This document shows positions 34,450 through 43,878 of a DNA stretch of 64,000 nt, piece by piece. Location: contig WBUH01000019.1 of NCBI GenBank assembly GCA_008933805.1, positions 1-64,000 of the forward strand, written 5' to 3'. Under the pieces are notes generated by a model. That model did not search any database. It was not told the DNA's origin and saw nothing but the letters and a program-made list of their open reading frames with translations. Numbering within the stretch: position 1 is the first letter of the stretch; every line of letters begins with the position of its first letter. Both the position numbers and the translations under genes were made by a program. This DNA is from Bacteroidota bacterium (lineage in GTDB: Bacteria; Bacteroidota; Bacteroidia; UBA8524).

Positions 34450-37400
34450 ATGACCAGATTTTTATCGTGGGTGGGAGTAGTGTGCCTACTGCTCACCACG
34501 GGCTTGCTGCGCGCGCAAACCGAGAGTTGCGCCAGCGAATGGCTTCAAACCCACTACACCAACCAAGACACAGGCTTTTACCTGATGAAAAAAGCCATTG
34601 GTAACCGTGTTCAGCACTTCCGCCAACACAAAAACGATATCAATACAGGGTTTAACCCCGGTAGCGGTAGCGGTAACAACCTTTCGGCAGGCTGCAATCT
34701 TGCCCGCTTTATTATCCCTGTTGTGGTGCATATTGATACTACGGATAATGCAGCCAACATTACCGATGCACAAGTACAACATCAAATAGACATCCTGAAT
34801 ACCGCATTTAGCGGTACCGAAATACAGTTTTGTTTGGCCAAAAAACGACCCAACGGTACTTCATTTAACGGTATCAACCGTATAGCAGGCAACAATACAA
34901 GTAATAGGCTAACCTTGCAAATAGGCCGCCTTGCCCAACTGGCCTACTATAACCCCGTCCAATACCTTAATATTTATGTGGTAAAAGACATACTTACTGA
35001 TGCTGGGGCATCTACAGGGTATGCAGGGTATAATGCCATCTACCCCGGCCAAAACGGTACTGACGGGGTAGTGGTACGCTACAATTATTTTGGCAATGCA
35101 CAAACCTGCACCACAGGCTGCAATACGCTGGTCTCTTATTCAAGGGGGTTCACATTGGTACACGAAGTAGGCCATTATTTGGGGTTACTTCACACTTTTG
35201 AGGGCGGATGCAATGGCGGAAATACCGCTGCCACTTGTGGTTCACAGGGGGATAATTGCTGCGATACCCGCCCCCAACCGCAGCTAAACAACTGTCCTAC
35301 CGTCAACCACACCAATTCGTGCCCCACCTACCACCTGAGCATTGACGAAAATTTGGAGAACTACATGAGTTACGCCAAAGATACCTGCCAAAATAATTTT
35401 ACCGCCAACCAAATAGAGGTAATGCACAGTACGCTGGAAGGGCCGCGCAGTTACTTAGGCAGCCCCCTAAACGTAAATACCAAAGAACTGAGCTGCTGCA
35501 TGGGCAGCGCATTTTTTACGGCCAGCAACAACTTATTGTGTTTGACAGAAGTGGTTACCTTTACTGCCTACCAATACACAGGCAGCACTAAGTACCGTTG
35601 GATAATAGCCGATAGTACTGGCAGTGTGGTAAAAGACACCACCCTTACCAACAACCACATATATAGTTATACGTTTAGCCAAAATAACCGATATACGGTT
35701 ACCCTGAAAGTAATATTCGGCAGTAATAACGATACCATCACCTTTGGTCGCACGGGGTTTATTGAGAAAAAAAATTGTGGCACTCCTTTGCAAAGCATAC
35801 ACGCCAACTGGTATTTCGGAAATTTTGCGGGACTAAATTTTACTACTGCTGGTGCAATTAGGGATTTAAATCCAAAGTTTAGAGACCCTATAAACGTCAA
35901 CACACAAGAAGGTACTTATGGAATCAGCAACCCGTATGGCCGTTTGTTGTTTTATGCTGCCGCAAGGCCAAATTTCGACTCTTTATTTAATTATCAACCC
36001 CAAGTAGATGTATATAACCGAAATTATGCAAGAGTCTCCAACGGGCCTTTACACGGTTTCGGGGATGCTTCACAAGGCGGTGTAATAGTTCCTATGCCGG
36101 GCAATAAAAGCAAATACTATATCTTTACCGTATCTGAATTAACAGGTTTTCATTATTCAATTTATGACACCACAGTAAACTCAGGGTTAGGGAACATTGA
36201 TACCAACTATAGAAATGTTCCTGTTCCGGCTCCGAGCGGCTCTGTAAACATATATTTCAAAGGGGACAGCACTCATAGTGTTGGGGAAATTATTACCGCT
36301 ATTCCCAAATGTAACGGTAAAGATTATTGGGTGATTGTAGGCGATGTTTCTGTCCTGACTTATACACCAAAATTCCCAAATTATTCGAAGTTGGTGGTGT
36401 ATTCTTTAGACAGTTTAGGACTTTCGTTTCATAGTGTCTTACCCTATACCGTTGAAACAAGAGGTGGCTTAAAAGCCTCTCCTGACGGTACAAGACTTGC
36501 AGTACCTCCCTATATATTTGATTTTGATAAATCAAATGCTACGGTCAAAATTCACAGTAAAATACCTGCAACAACTATGGGTGCAGGTGCCCTTTGGAGC
36601 GGGTCTTTTAGTCCAAACAGCAACGTATATTATCATCTTCAAAGAATAAATGACAATGTATCTAAGTTAGTGCAGGTGGATTTGTTAAACCCTGACACCT
36701 TAACTGCGTCAAAAGAAATTTTAACGTATTACAACCCCTATTACATGGCCTTGCAACTCGCACCTGACAATAAAATCTACGTAAGCCGTTTAGGGGTAGG
36801 TCAATTGACGGTCATAAATAATCCTGATGAAGTGGTAACCAGCGCAGAACCTAACAAATGCGGGTTTACCGATAACGGTCCTATGTTGTCGGTAGGAGGT
36901 TTAGGCGGCGAATGTTCAGAAGGATTACCCAACAACGTAGATGCAAAACTACCCTCAGAAATCCCATTGGATTTCGTACGCATAGACAGCACTTGTTTTA
37001 ACGTCCGCTTCCGTCCCAACGAATGTTGTGCAACCTCTTATAAGTGGCACTTTGGCGATGGCGACAGCTCATCATTGCGTGAGCCTAATCACACATACGG
37101 AGATACAGGCTTATATACCGTTTCCCTCAAAATCAACGGCACACAAACCGTACAAAAAGACATTTTTATAGGTATCCGTTCCAAAATACAGGATGAGGAC
37201 ACCGCCTGCGTACTTGACAGCAGTATTGTTAACTATACCATAACTCACTACGATGATAAAAATACCTATTCGTGGAGTGTAATAAATGGCGCATCTATGG
37301 TTGGCTACAATAATACTCTTGCGGTAAACTGGTATGCAAACACAGGTAAAGTTGTTCTGAATATGAGTAACTTCTACAATACTTGTACTGCTACAGATAC

Positions 37401-39564
37401 ACTGGCTGTCACCCCAATTTTTCTAAGTGCCAACACTATTTGGCCTGACACAGCATTGTGTTCAGGAACACCATTACATATTTTGGGCAATGTAACTACA
37501 TCAAACATAGGTACAGTTTCCTACCAGTGGCAATACAGCAGTGATGGGGTAACATGGAACATCACAAATGCAGGTGATACCCTACAAGAGCTTTCGGGTT
37601 CTATTCAAGATACCACCCTATGGTATCGTCGGGTAGCAAAACATAGACTTAGCTATTGTCAATTTACCAGCAATTCTGAAAAAATCATCTACAGACCCCG
37701 TGCATATATTCAACGCCAACCACAGAACTCAATAGCCTGTCCCGGAGGTTGGAGAGAATTTTCCATTGGTGTAGAAACACCCCCGGGAGTAACAGTAACC
37801 TCAACATGGAACTTCCAGTTTAAAAACGCTACAGGTTGGAATTACTTGTTTTATATAGGCGACACTATTCGTGATTGGCCGACAACCACAGCATACGATA
37901 GTGCAAAATACCGCTGTACCGTCAGTACCCCTTGCGGTGCCCTTGTTTCCGATACCGCGTATGTTTTAATTGAAAAAAATCCAAGTATTACCAACCACCC
38001 GCAAACCCAAACCGTATTGGAGGGAGACAGTGCGATTTTTACAGTTACCAGTACTGCATTTAAACCCTATTATACATGGTATCAAAGCACTAACAACGGT
38101 CTTTCGTGGGACACTATCCCCAGTGGGCATAATGATACATTAGTAGTTCGAAATGTTACAGCTTGTGACCATAAAAACTTGTATCGCGTAGCACCTACCA
38201 TTTGTCTCAACGAAACCAGTGATTCAGCGACGATTAATGTAATTACCCAAATTGATTTATGGTCAAAAGACGGAGCGGCAGACACAGGTGCAGAACCTAA
38301 CATCGACACTGCCCGCGATTATTGGGGCAGTCCAGACCTATGGAACTGCTGGCCTTCTCAGGGCTGTTCTACCCATAGGTCTCCCGAGTTTATGAACAGT
38401 GGATGGAACTACTTAAACGCAAGGGTACGGAACAAGGGTACACAAACCAGTGGTCGTTTTGAGGTAAAAACCTATTGGACATTGGGCGGGTTTTACGAAC
38501 AGTGGCCGTTAAGCTGGCACTACGACACCATAAACAATGGGTTTTATGACTCAATTACCATGAAACGCTACCCGATGGGCGGTGAGATTGGTGCATACAC
38601 CGACTCTAATCTGACAACGGGGTCTTCGCAGGTATATGAATTTCAATGGTCTCCACCCTACCCTGGATGGTACGCACAATCCCCTTATTTTGGCAGCAAT
38701 AATATTTCGCACCCCTTGTGTGTATTGTCCCGGATAGTAACTTGTCCCGATACCCCGTTTGGTATGACATACCCTGAAATAATCCCAACTGGTGAAAATA
38801 TGATTAACAATAACAACATTGTGACCCGCAACACGGAAGTGTATGATTCTATCGGCTTTAACAAGACAACGCCCGAATGGATATTGCGCATGGGTAACCA
38901 ATGGCCTGTACAACGTAAAATCAGGCTGACAATCGAGAACCCTGTTACTAATTTTTGGGATTTGGGGTATTACGTAGTGCAACTTGACCCGATGCTTTAC
39001 AATGCTTGGGAGGAAGGCGGCTCCAATGGGGAAGGATTCAACATGGATGGAAATACTTTTGTGATAACAGACGATGGGTTTTTCCTTGATAATATTACCC
39101 TTGAGGCAGGACAGTGGGGTTGGGCACATTTCCAATTCCGATTACACGAAGAAACGGTTATGGACGAGGACAGAGGACAGCAGATGTTTAGCTTTGTGCA
39201 GCATTCCGCACCTATTGGCTATGAAGAATATGAACCCGATGGCGGCTTTAACTTCTTATTAAACCTGTTACCCGAACCTCCACCGCACATTGACTCTTTA
39301 GAGTTCACTATATCACCCAACCCTGCGGATGTGGATTTTATCACCGTGGATATGGATATGAATTTTGCCACCTCAACGGCAGTATTGGATATATTGGATA
39401 CTTGGGGTAATCCAATGATTAGTACTTATTCATTAGGGTCGCTGAGTGTTGGCAACAACAACAGGACGATATACATAGGAGGCGTAAGTGCCGGAACTTA
39501 TACGGTTGTTATTACCGCTAACGGTAATACTTACACGGAACCTATTATTATCCTTAATCATTAA
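34450..39564 (+). CDS. Type IX-secreted M43-type metalloprotease with propeller, PKD and Ig-like domains
   Basis: The 1704-residue protein has a signal peptide (ending LLRAQ), a pappalysin-like M43 peptidase domain with zinc motif HEVGHYLGLLH at 238-248 (E239 catalytic) followed by the Cys-rich CDTRPQ and the Met-turn ENYMSYA, then a PKD-like region (about 345-440), a WYFGNFAGLNF propeller-like region starting near 455 that is related to the neighbouring gene, a PKD domain with WHFGDGDSS near 863, two Ig-like domains (about 1085-1255) and a C-terminal sorting domain (about 1616-1704, SLEFTISPNPADVDF). It starts 13 bases after the preceding gene, so both are in one operon. Substrate unknown. 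Confidence 0.87.
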   Translation: MTRFLSWVGVVCLLLTTGLLRAQTESCASEWLQTHYTNQDTGFYLMKKAIGNRVQHFRQHKNDINTGFNPGSGSGNNLSAGCNLARFIIPVVVHIDTTDNAANITDAQVQHQIDILNTAFSGTEIQFCLAKKRPNGTSFNGINRIAGNNTSNRLTLQIGRLAQLAYYNPVQYLNIYVVKDILTDAGASTGYAGYNAIYPGQNGTDGVVVRYNYFGNAQTCTTGCNTLVSYSRGFTLVHEVGHYLGLLHTFEGGCNGGNTAATCGSQGDNCCDTRPQPQLNNCPTVNHTNSCPTYHLSIDENLENYMSYAKDTCQNNFTANQIEVMHSTLEGPRSYLGSPLNVNTKELSCCMGSAFFTASNNLLCLTEVVTFTAYQYTGSTKYRWIIADSTGSVVKDTTLTNNHIYSYTFSQNNRYTVTLKVIFGSNNDTITFGRTGFIEKKNCGTPLQSIHANWYFGNFAGLNFTTAGAIRDLNPKFRDPINVNTQEGTYGISNPYGRLLFYAAARPNFDSLFNYQPQVDVYNRNYARVSNGPLHGFGDASQGGVIVPMPGNKSKYYIFTVSELTGFHYSIYDTTVNSGLGNIDTNYRNVPVPAPSGSVNIYFKGDSTHSVGEIITAIPKCNGKDYWVIVGDVSVLTYTPKFPNYSKLVVYSLDSLGLSFHSVLPYTVETRGGLKASPDGTRLAVPPYIFDFDKSNATVKIHSKIPATTMGAGALWSGSFSPNSNVYYHLQRINDNVSKLVQVDLLNPDTLTASKEILTYYNPYYMALQLAPDNKIYVSRLGVGQLTVINNPDEVVTSAEPNKCGFTDNGPMLSVGGLGGECSEGLPNNVDAKLPSEIPLDFVRIDSTCFNVRFRPNECCATSYKWHFGDGDSSSLREPNHTYGDTGLYTVSLKINGTQTVQKDIFIGIRSKIQDEDTACVLDSSIVNYTITHYDDKNTYSWSVINGASMVGYNNTLAVNWYANTGKVVLNMSNFYNTCTATDTLAVTPIFLSANTIWPDTALCSGTPLHILGNVTTSNIGTVSYQWQYSSDGVTWNITNAGDTLQELSGSIQDTTLWYRRVAKHRLSYCQFTSNSEKIIYRPRAYIQRQPQNSIACPGGWREFSIGVETPPGVTVTSTWNFQFKNATGWNYLFYIGDTIRDWPTTTAYDSAKYRCTVSTPCGALVSDTAYVLIEKNPSITNHPQTQTVLEGDSAIFTVTSTAFKPYYTWYQSTNNGLSWDTIPSGHNDTLVVRNVTACDHKNLYRVAPTICLNETSDSATINVITQIDLWSKDGAADTGAEPNIDTARDYWGSPDLWNCWPSQGCSTHRSPEFMNSGWNYLNARVRNKGTQTSGRFEVKTYWTLGGFYEQWPLSWHYDTINNGFYDSITMKRYPMGGEIGAYTDSNLTTGSSQVYEFQWSPPYPGWYAQSPYFGSNNISHPLCVLSRIVTCPDTPFGMTYPEIIPTGENMINNNNIVTRNTEVYDSIGFNKTTPEWILRMGNQWPVQRKIRLTIENPVTNFWDLGYYVVQLDPMLYNAWEEGGSNGEGFNMDGNTFVITDDGFFLDNITLEAGQWGWAHFQFRLHEETVMDEDRGQQMFSFVQHSAPIGYEEYEPDGGFNFLLNLLPEPPPHIDSLEFTISPNPADVDFITVDMDMNFATSTAVLDILDTWGNPMISTYSLGSLSVGNNNRTIYIGGVSAGTYTVVITANGNTYTEPIIILNH

Positions 39565-39605
39565 TTAATAAAATCAACTCCAATAGCAATAGATAGCTAA
39601 AAGCC

Positions 39606-39639
39606 AATAGCTGCGTCGGGAGGCGCGGCTATTTTTTTT
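39606..39639 (+). terminator. Terminator of the secreted-protein operon
   Basis: ATAGC-t-GCG pairs with CGC-g-GCTAT and a run of eight T follows. Confidence 0.8.
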
Positions 39640-39683
39640 GCCTTTCATTTAGTCTGTCGGGCTTGTCTTGTCTATTAAACTTA

Positions 39684-40370
39684 TCATAAAAGAATAAGTA
39701 TTAATAACAATATGCTGGCTAGTTGAATAATAAAAAGCATCATTCCAAGCATAGAGAACACCATTCCCAATATTGCGAAAACAGTTCCGTCATATTCTTC
39801 TGAGTGCTTAGAGATTTTTACAAGAGCAACTATTGCAGCGATGAACGCAACCATTCCGAAAACAAACCCCATGAGACTAAACAGCGAAAAAGGGAAACCC
39901 CACACCAATAATGGTGCTGCCAGCCCTAAAGCAAAAGAGAAATATGCCAGCCAGTGGGTTTCTTTCTCCTGTTCGGAGGTGTTAGGGCTTTTTTGTTGAT
40001 GTCTATTATTACGTTCTTTAATTGTTTCCCTGTTATTTGCCTCTTGTTTTTCTTTTGAAGTGTTGGGCAGGAAGGAATGGGAGGTATTGACCGTTTCTCT
40101 TTTTTCTATTCTGCCATGATAATACGAAGTGAAAGAAATAACAATACTATCCTTAACCTCTTGATTTTGTGATTGACGAATGGGTAATGTATCTGTGTTA
40201 GCAATCGGTGCATAGTCTGTCAGCTTATTGGGTCTGACTCTCTTTTCTGTTTTTCGGTTTTCTTTTTTGACATCTCTTTTGAAGTAGCTGTAGTGGCTAT
40301 AACGTTTACCTGAACAGCCTGATAGAAAAAGGCTAACCAATGCAGTATAAAGTAGTATTCGTAGTTTCAT
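39684..40370 (-). CDS. Lipoprotein with C-terminal membrane domain (DUF4190-like)
   Basis: The 228-residue protein has a lipoprotein signal (FLSGCSG, lipid on C19), a long charged and polar linker (residues 22-140, many Lys/Arg/Asn/Glu), and a C-terminal part with two or three membrane segments of DUF4190 type (about 142-165, 166-187 and 200-225: LMGFVFGMVAFIAAIVALVKISKHSEE). A lipid anchor combined with C-terminal helices is odd in topology; the first hydrophobic stretch may be an uncleaved anchor instead. It is the last complete gene inside the putative right boundary. Confidence 0.65.
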   Translation of the reverse strand: MKLRILLYTALVSLFLSGCSGKRYSHYSYFKRDVKKENRKTEKRVRPNKLTDYAPIANTDTLPIRQSQNQEVKDSIVISFTSYYHGRIEKRETVNTSHSFLPNTSKEKQEANNRETIKERNNRHQQKSPNTSEQEKETHWLAYFSFALGLAAPLLVWGFPFSLFSLMGFVFGMVAFIAAIVALVKISKHSEEYDGTVFAILGMVFSMLGMMLFIIQLASILLLILILL

Positions 40371-40434
40371 ACAGGCAAGCTATTGATATGCCTATGAAAC
40401 AAAATGGTACATTTTGCAAGAAGGGCGGGAATAA

Positions 40435-40659
40435 TTTGCAAAAAATGCAAATTGTGATTTCACAAACAATATTCGCAATGAAATCTTTACCAAGCAGCTT
40501 GCCTACATTTTAACCACCTCTGAAAACCCCAATGGTTCGGCAACCATTTTAAGAAGTAATTGCTGCCTTCGCTATTTGGTAGAACCCGACCCAAAGGAAC
40601 AAATGGCACTCACCGTTGTCGTATCTTTGGAGTTAAAACCGCTCTATCAAAACAACTGA
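40435..40659 (+). pseudogene. 3' fragment of an unknown gene, no start codon
   Basis: The frame has 74 codons after an in-frame TAA at 40,432 and ends at TGA 40,657. The translation (IRNEIFTKQLAYILTTSEN near its centre, ending ELKPLYQNN) reads like protein, but the only in-frame ATG lies near the 3' end. It ends eight bases before the putative right attachment repeat. It is likely a gene cut by an earlier insertion or rearrangement at the element edge. Chance open frame is possible. Confidence 0.4.
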
Positions 40660-40667
40660 GGTGCTGC

Positions 40668-40681
40668 ACCTATGTTGTACC
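40668..40681 (+). repeat. Putative right attachment repeat
   Basis: ACCTATGTTGTACC, identical and in direct orientation to 7216-7229. To its right lie AT-rich sequence and the dnaK operon terminator, so the element would have inserted into the intergenic space between mazG and the dnaK operon. Confidence 0.5.
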
Positions 40682-40836
40682 CAAGATAAAAAACACAAAT
40701 TTTAATATTATGTAATAATTTGATTACAAGCATTTTAATTGTAAATTTTAAAACAACAAACGAACTTGTTTCAGAATCTCACTCTGTGTTAACCTTGAAT
40801 GGGTAATGCGATGCCGACCTTCGTCGGCAATAAAAA

Positions 40837-40862
40837 AGCCCCTTCAAAAACTTGAAGGGGCT
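40837..40862 (-). terminator. Terminator of the dnaK transcript
   Basis: AGCCCCTTCAA pairs with TTGAAGGGGCT; on the minus strand it is followed by TTTTTTATT. It lies 25 bases after the small gene that follows dnaK. Confidence 0.85.
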
Positions 40863-40886
40863 GGCAAAGCTATGCTTTTCTAAATC

Positions 40887-41132
40887 CTATTTATATTTTT
40901 CCGTCAAATAAACATTTGCATACTCTTCGGCTGCGTCTGGAGAATCAAACAAAATGGGTTTACCATGCTCATTTTTAATAATTTCACCCAAAATCATTTT
41001 AGGGTCATTAAGATTGTAAAAACATAAGTATTTATCTGATTGTATATAAGCATTCTGATCTTGTTGGTAAACAAGAGGCGGTTCAACAGTTACCCAAATG
41101 CTTAAACCATTAATAATAAGTTCTTTTGACAT
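40887..41132 (-). CDS. Small unknown protein coupled to dnaK
   Basis: The 81-residue protein (MSKELIINGLSIWVTVEPP ... DSPDAAEEYANVYLTEKY) starts four bases after the dnaK stop codon, before a strong terminator, so it is translated from the dnaK transcript. It is acidic-neutral, without signal peptide or membrane segment. I do not recognise the family. Its heat-shock co-expression is inferred from its position only. Confidence 0.7.
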   Translation of the reverse strand: MSKELIINGLSIWVTVEPPLVYQQDQNAYIQSDKYLCFYNLNDPKMILGEIIKNEHGKPILFDSPDAAEEYANVYLTEKYK

Positions 41133-41136
41133 AATA

Positions 41137-43038
41137 TTATTTCACTTCTTCGTAGTCAACATCGGTTACGTTGTCTTTACCGTCGCCTGCACCTGCGTTA
41201 GCACTTGCATTTGCTCCGGGGTTACCTTCGGCACCACCTTGCGCATTGTACATATCCTGGCTGGCAGCTGCCCAAGCATCGTTCAGTTTTTGCATGGCAG
41301 CATCAATACCGGTGATGTCTTTGTTAGCGTGCGCCATTTTAAGGTCTTTCAAGCCTTCTTCAATCACTGATTTTTTATCGGCAGGTATTTTATCACCGTA
41401 CTCTTTCAACTGTTTTTCAGTTTGGAAAGCAAGGCTGTCGGCTTGGTTCAATTTGTCCACTTCTTCGCGGGCTTTGCGGTCAGCATCAGCATTCGCCTCT
41501 GCTTCGCGTTTCATTTTTGCAATTTCCTCTTCGCTCAAGCCGCTGCTTGATTCGATACGGATTTTTTGCTCTTTGCCTGTGCCTTTGTCTTTTGCGCTTA
41601 CGTGCATAATACCGTTAGCGTCAATATCAAACGCAACCTCAATTTGTGGAACACCGCGTGGGGCAGGAGGGATGCTATCCAAGTGGAAGCGACCCAAAGT
41701 ACGGTTATCACGTGCCATCGGACGCTCGCCCTGCAATACGTGAATTTCTACGCTGGGTTGGTTATCGCTGGCAGTACTAAATGTTTCAGCTTTTTTAGTT
41801 GGGATGGTAGTGTTGGCTTCAATCAGTTTGGTAAATACACCGCCCATAGTTTCGATACCCAACGATAGCGGGGTAACATCCAACAACAACACATCTTTTA
41901 CTTCACCGGTTAATACACCGCCTTGAATTGCAGCACCAATAGCTACTACTTCATCAGGGTTAACACCTTTGCCGGGTTCTTTACCGAAGAATTTTTTAAC
42001 AGCGTCTTGTACAGCGGGGATACGAGTGCTACCACCCACCAAAATCACTTCGTCGATATCGCTAACTGTTAAACCTGCATTTTTCAATGCGCTGCGGCAA
42101 GGAGCAATGGTACGGTCAACAAGGTCGCTTACTAATTGTTCAAATTTTGCGCGGGTAAGGGTGCGCACCAAGTGCTTAGGCACACCGTCAACAGGCATAA
42201 TATAAGGCAAGTTAATTTCGGTTGAAGTAGTGCTTGAAAGCTCTATTTTAGCTTTTTCGGCAGCTTCTTTCAAACGTTGCATTGCCATTGGGTCTTTAGT
42301 CAAGTCAGCGTTTTCGTCGCGTTTAAACTCGTCAGCCAACCAGTCAATGATTTTGTTATCAAAATCATCACCACCCAAGTGGGTATCACCGTCGGTTGAT
42401 TTTACTTCAAATACACCGTCACCCAATTCAAGTACAGAAACGTCGTGAGTACCACCACCGCAGTCAAATACCACAATCTTCATGTCTTTGCTGCGTTTGT
42501 CCAAACCATAGGCAAGGGCAGCGGCAGTAGGCTCGTTAATGATACGTTTTACTTCAAGACCTGCAATTTCGCCGGCTTCTTTGGTTGCTTGACGTTGTGC
42601 ATCGTTAAAGTAAGCGGGTACAGTAATAACGGCTTCTTTTACTTCGTGACCTAAGAAATCTTCAGCGGTTTTCTTCATTTTTTGAAGTACCATGGCCGAT
42701 ATTTCTTGTGGTGTATATAAACGGTCGCCAATTTTAACACGCGGAGTGTTGTTATCGCCTTTGGCAACTTGGTAAGGGATACGTTTAGTTTCTTCTTTAA
42801 GGTTATCGAAGGTTTGACCCATAAAACGCTTGATAGAATAGATAGTGTTTTGAGGGTTTGTGATGGCTTGGCGTTTGGCAGGGTCGCCAATTTTGCGCTC
42901 ACCATTATCTAAAAATGCAACAATGGACGGAGTGGTGCGTTTGCCTTCGCTGTTGGCAATTACCACGGGCTCGTTACCTTCCATTACGGCTACACAACTG
43001 TTGGTTGTGCCTAAGTCAATTCCGATTATTTTTCCCAT
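41137..43038 (-). CDS. dnaK: Molecular chaperone DnaK (Hsp70)
   Basis: The 633-residue protein is a standard bacterial Hsp70: ATPase domain 1-380 ([63 protein letters not shown]), linker [16 protein letters not shown], substrate-binding domain, and a C-terminal helical lid ending in a Gly/Asn/Ala-rich tail with DVDYEEVK. The phosphate-2 loop has Cys in place of the usual Leu, common in Bacteroidota. dnaJ and grpE are not adjacent. Repeated CTGACA motifs occur upstream of the start (see regulatory entry). Confidence 0.99.
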   Translation of the reverse strand: MGKIIGIDLGTTNSCVAVMEGNEPVVIANSEGKRTTPSIVAFLDNGERKIGDPAKRQAITNPQNTIYSIKRFMGQTFDNLKEETKRIPYQVAKGDNNTPRVKIGDRLYTPQEISAMVLQKMKKTAEDFLGHEVKEAVITVPAYFNDAQRQATKEAGEIAGLEVKRIINEPTAAALAYGLDKRSKDMKIVVFDCGGGTHDVSVLELGDGVFEVKSTDGDTHLGGDDFDNKIIDWLADEFKRDENADLTKDPMAMQRLKEAAEKAKIELSSTTSTEINLPYIMPVDGVPKHLVRTLTRAKFEQLVSDLVDRTIAPCRSALKNAGLTVSDIDEVILVGGSTRIPAVQDAVKKFFGKEPGKGVNPDEVVAIGAAIQGGVLTGEVKDVLLLDVTPLSLGIETMGGVFTKLIEANTTIPTKKAETFSTASDNQPSVEIHVLQGERPMARDNRTLGRFHLDSIPPAPRGVPQIEVAFDIDANGIMHVSAKDKGTGKEQKIRIESSSGLSEEEIAKMKREAEANADADRKAREEVDKLNQADSLAFQTEKQLKEYGDKIPADKKSVIEEGLKDLKMAHANKDITGIDAAMQKLNDAWAAASQDMYNAQGGAEGNPGANASANAGAGDGKDNVTDVDYEEVK

Positions 43039-43100
43039 TTTATTTCGTTAATGTTTTTTAGTCAGGATACATTTTACAATAGCAGTGCCATTGCGTTTGT

Positions 43101-43189
43101 GCTGACAATTTGGGGCGAAACGGCAGTAATTAGTCAGCGTGGATAGTAATGATACTGACAAGTGCTGACAGAGTGGCAGTATTGAGTGC
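43101..43189 (-). promoter_or_regulatory. dnaK upstream region with repeated TGTCAG motif and a CIRCE-like half
   Basis: On the plus strand, GCTGACA (43,101), ACTGACA (43,154) and GCTGACA (43,164) repeat the same heptamer. GAGTGCTAA (43,184 area) equals one arm of the CIRCE operator, but the second arm TTAGCACTC is absent at the required spacing. No clear -33/-7 pair could be fixed. The region is the only plausible control segment for dnaK, as the gene upstream ends at a terminator. Confidence 0.4.
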
Positions 43190-43196
43190 TAAATAA

Positions 43197-43226
43197 AAAA
43201 GTCCGACTGCAACAGCAACCGGACTT
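43197..43226 (-). terminator. Terminator of the gene at 43,252
   Basis: AAGTCCG pairs with CGGACTT around a 14-base loop, and on the minus strand a run of T follows. It isolates dnaK from its upstream neighbour. Confidence 0.75.
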
Positions 43227-43251
43227 AGTTGTAAAAAGTATTTGTAGTGGC

Positions 43252-43698
43252 TTACCACCAGCCGTAATCCCAGTAGTCGTCTTCAGAGTATACTGTAATC
43301 TCACTGCTACCAAAGTATCTTTGGTAAGTATTGTTTAAGTAGCCGAACACTTCAACCTTGTATTCACCAATGCTAAACGCATTCATTTCCATCCAGTAAC
43401 CGTAATAATCGGGGGTTATGGGGTATTCAAATTCACCTTGGTATACCCAGTAATCATCGTCGCTTGAGCCGTTTACATAATCTCTAAAGTATGCCTTCAC
43501 TTTCATTTTATTGCAGGTAACCGGTTTTATGTCGTCAACAATTATGTAAAAAGGAGTACTTTCAACAGCATCAAACAAAAACACATCCCCGTAAATTGGG
43601 TTCTGCATACTGTCTAATTCGCTTGCTATTGATACTGTTTGAGCTTTTATGGCACCAAAAGAAAGCACAACAAAAGCCAGTAAGAGGATTTTTTTCAT
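43252..43698 (-). CDS. Small exported protein, beta-sandwich type
   Basis: The start at ATG 43,698 (MKKILLLAFVVLSFGAIKAQ, signal peptide) gives 148 residues; an upstream in-frame ATG (43,737) adds 13 residues before the signal. The mature protein is acidic and Tyr-rich with alternating strands (FYIIVDDIKPVTCNKMKVKAYF, GEYKVEVFGYLNNTYQRYFG) and ends in SEDDYWDYGWW. It has no recognised domain and no sorting motif. Its single-gene transcript ends at the terminator before dnaK. Confidence 0.7.
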   Translation of the reverse strand: MKKILLLAFVVLSFGAIKAQTVSIASELDSMQNPIYGDVFLFDAVESTPFYIIVDDIKPVTCNKMKVKAYFRDYVNGSSDDDYWVYQGEFEYPITPDYYGYWMEMNAFSIGEYKVEVFGYLNNTYQRYFGSSEITVYSEDDYWDYGWW

Positions 43699-43878
43699 AG
43701 GTAAGGTTGATTTGAACCCAAAACTAAAGTTTTTCATCTGATTTTTTCATTTGGTTAGTAAAGTTTTATCCAATAATCGGATGAAAAGTAAATGACGGCA
43801 TTTGACATTTAGCATTTATCAAGAACAAAATGCAACCGGTAAGCTTGGAATATTTAAGATGATGGGTAGGCACGCCGA

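Larger units (their letters stand above)
7216..40681. mobile_element. Putative integrated element (genomic island), about 33 kb
   Basis: The limits are inferred from ACCTATGTTGTACC at 7216-7229, 35 bases before the recombinase start, and the same 14 bases at 40,668-40,681, beside the dnaK operon terminator. Extending leftwards, 20 bases match with two differences. Inside are a tyrosine recombinase, an excisionase-like protein, replication-like and unknown small genes, and cargo. Seven AACAAC-NN-GTTGTT palindromes occur only inside it. No relaxase or conjugation genes were seen, so it cannot move between cells by itself as far as can be read. A 14-base repeat alone is weak evidence; its position and the palindromes give most of the support. 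Confidence 0.65.

Noticed and set aside
38551-39135. 194-residue open frame on the minus strand inside the M43 protease gene
   Set aside because: It is antisense to a well-supported gene, has no start signal, and follows from the codon use of the plus strand.
39684-40370. Toxin or phage holin at the island right end
   Set aside because: The hydrophobic C-terminus fits DUF4190-type membrane segments better, and the lipoprotein signal and long linker do not fit a holin.
43150-43192. Complete CIRCE operator before dnaK
   Set aside because: Only GAGTGCTAA is present; the partner TTAGCACTC is missing at nine-base spacing.
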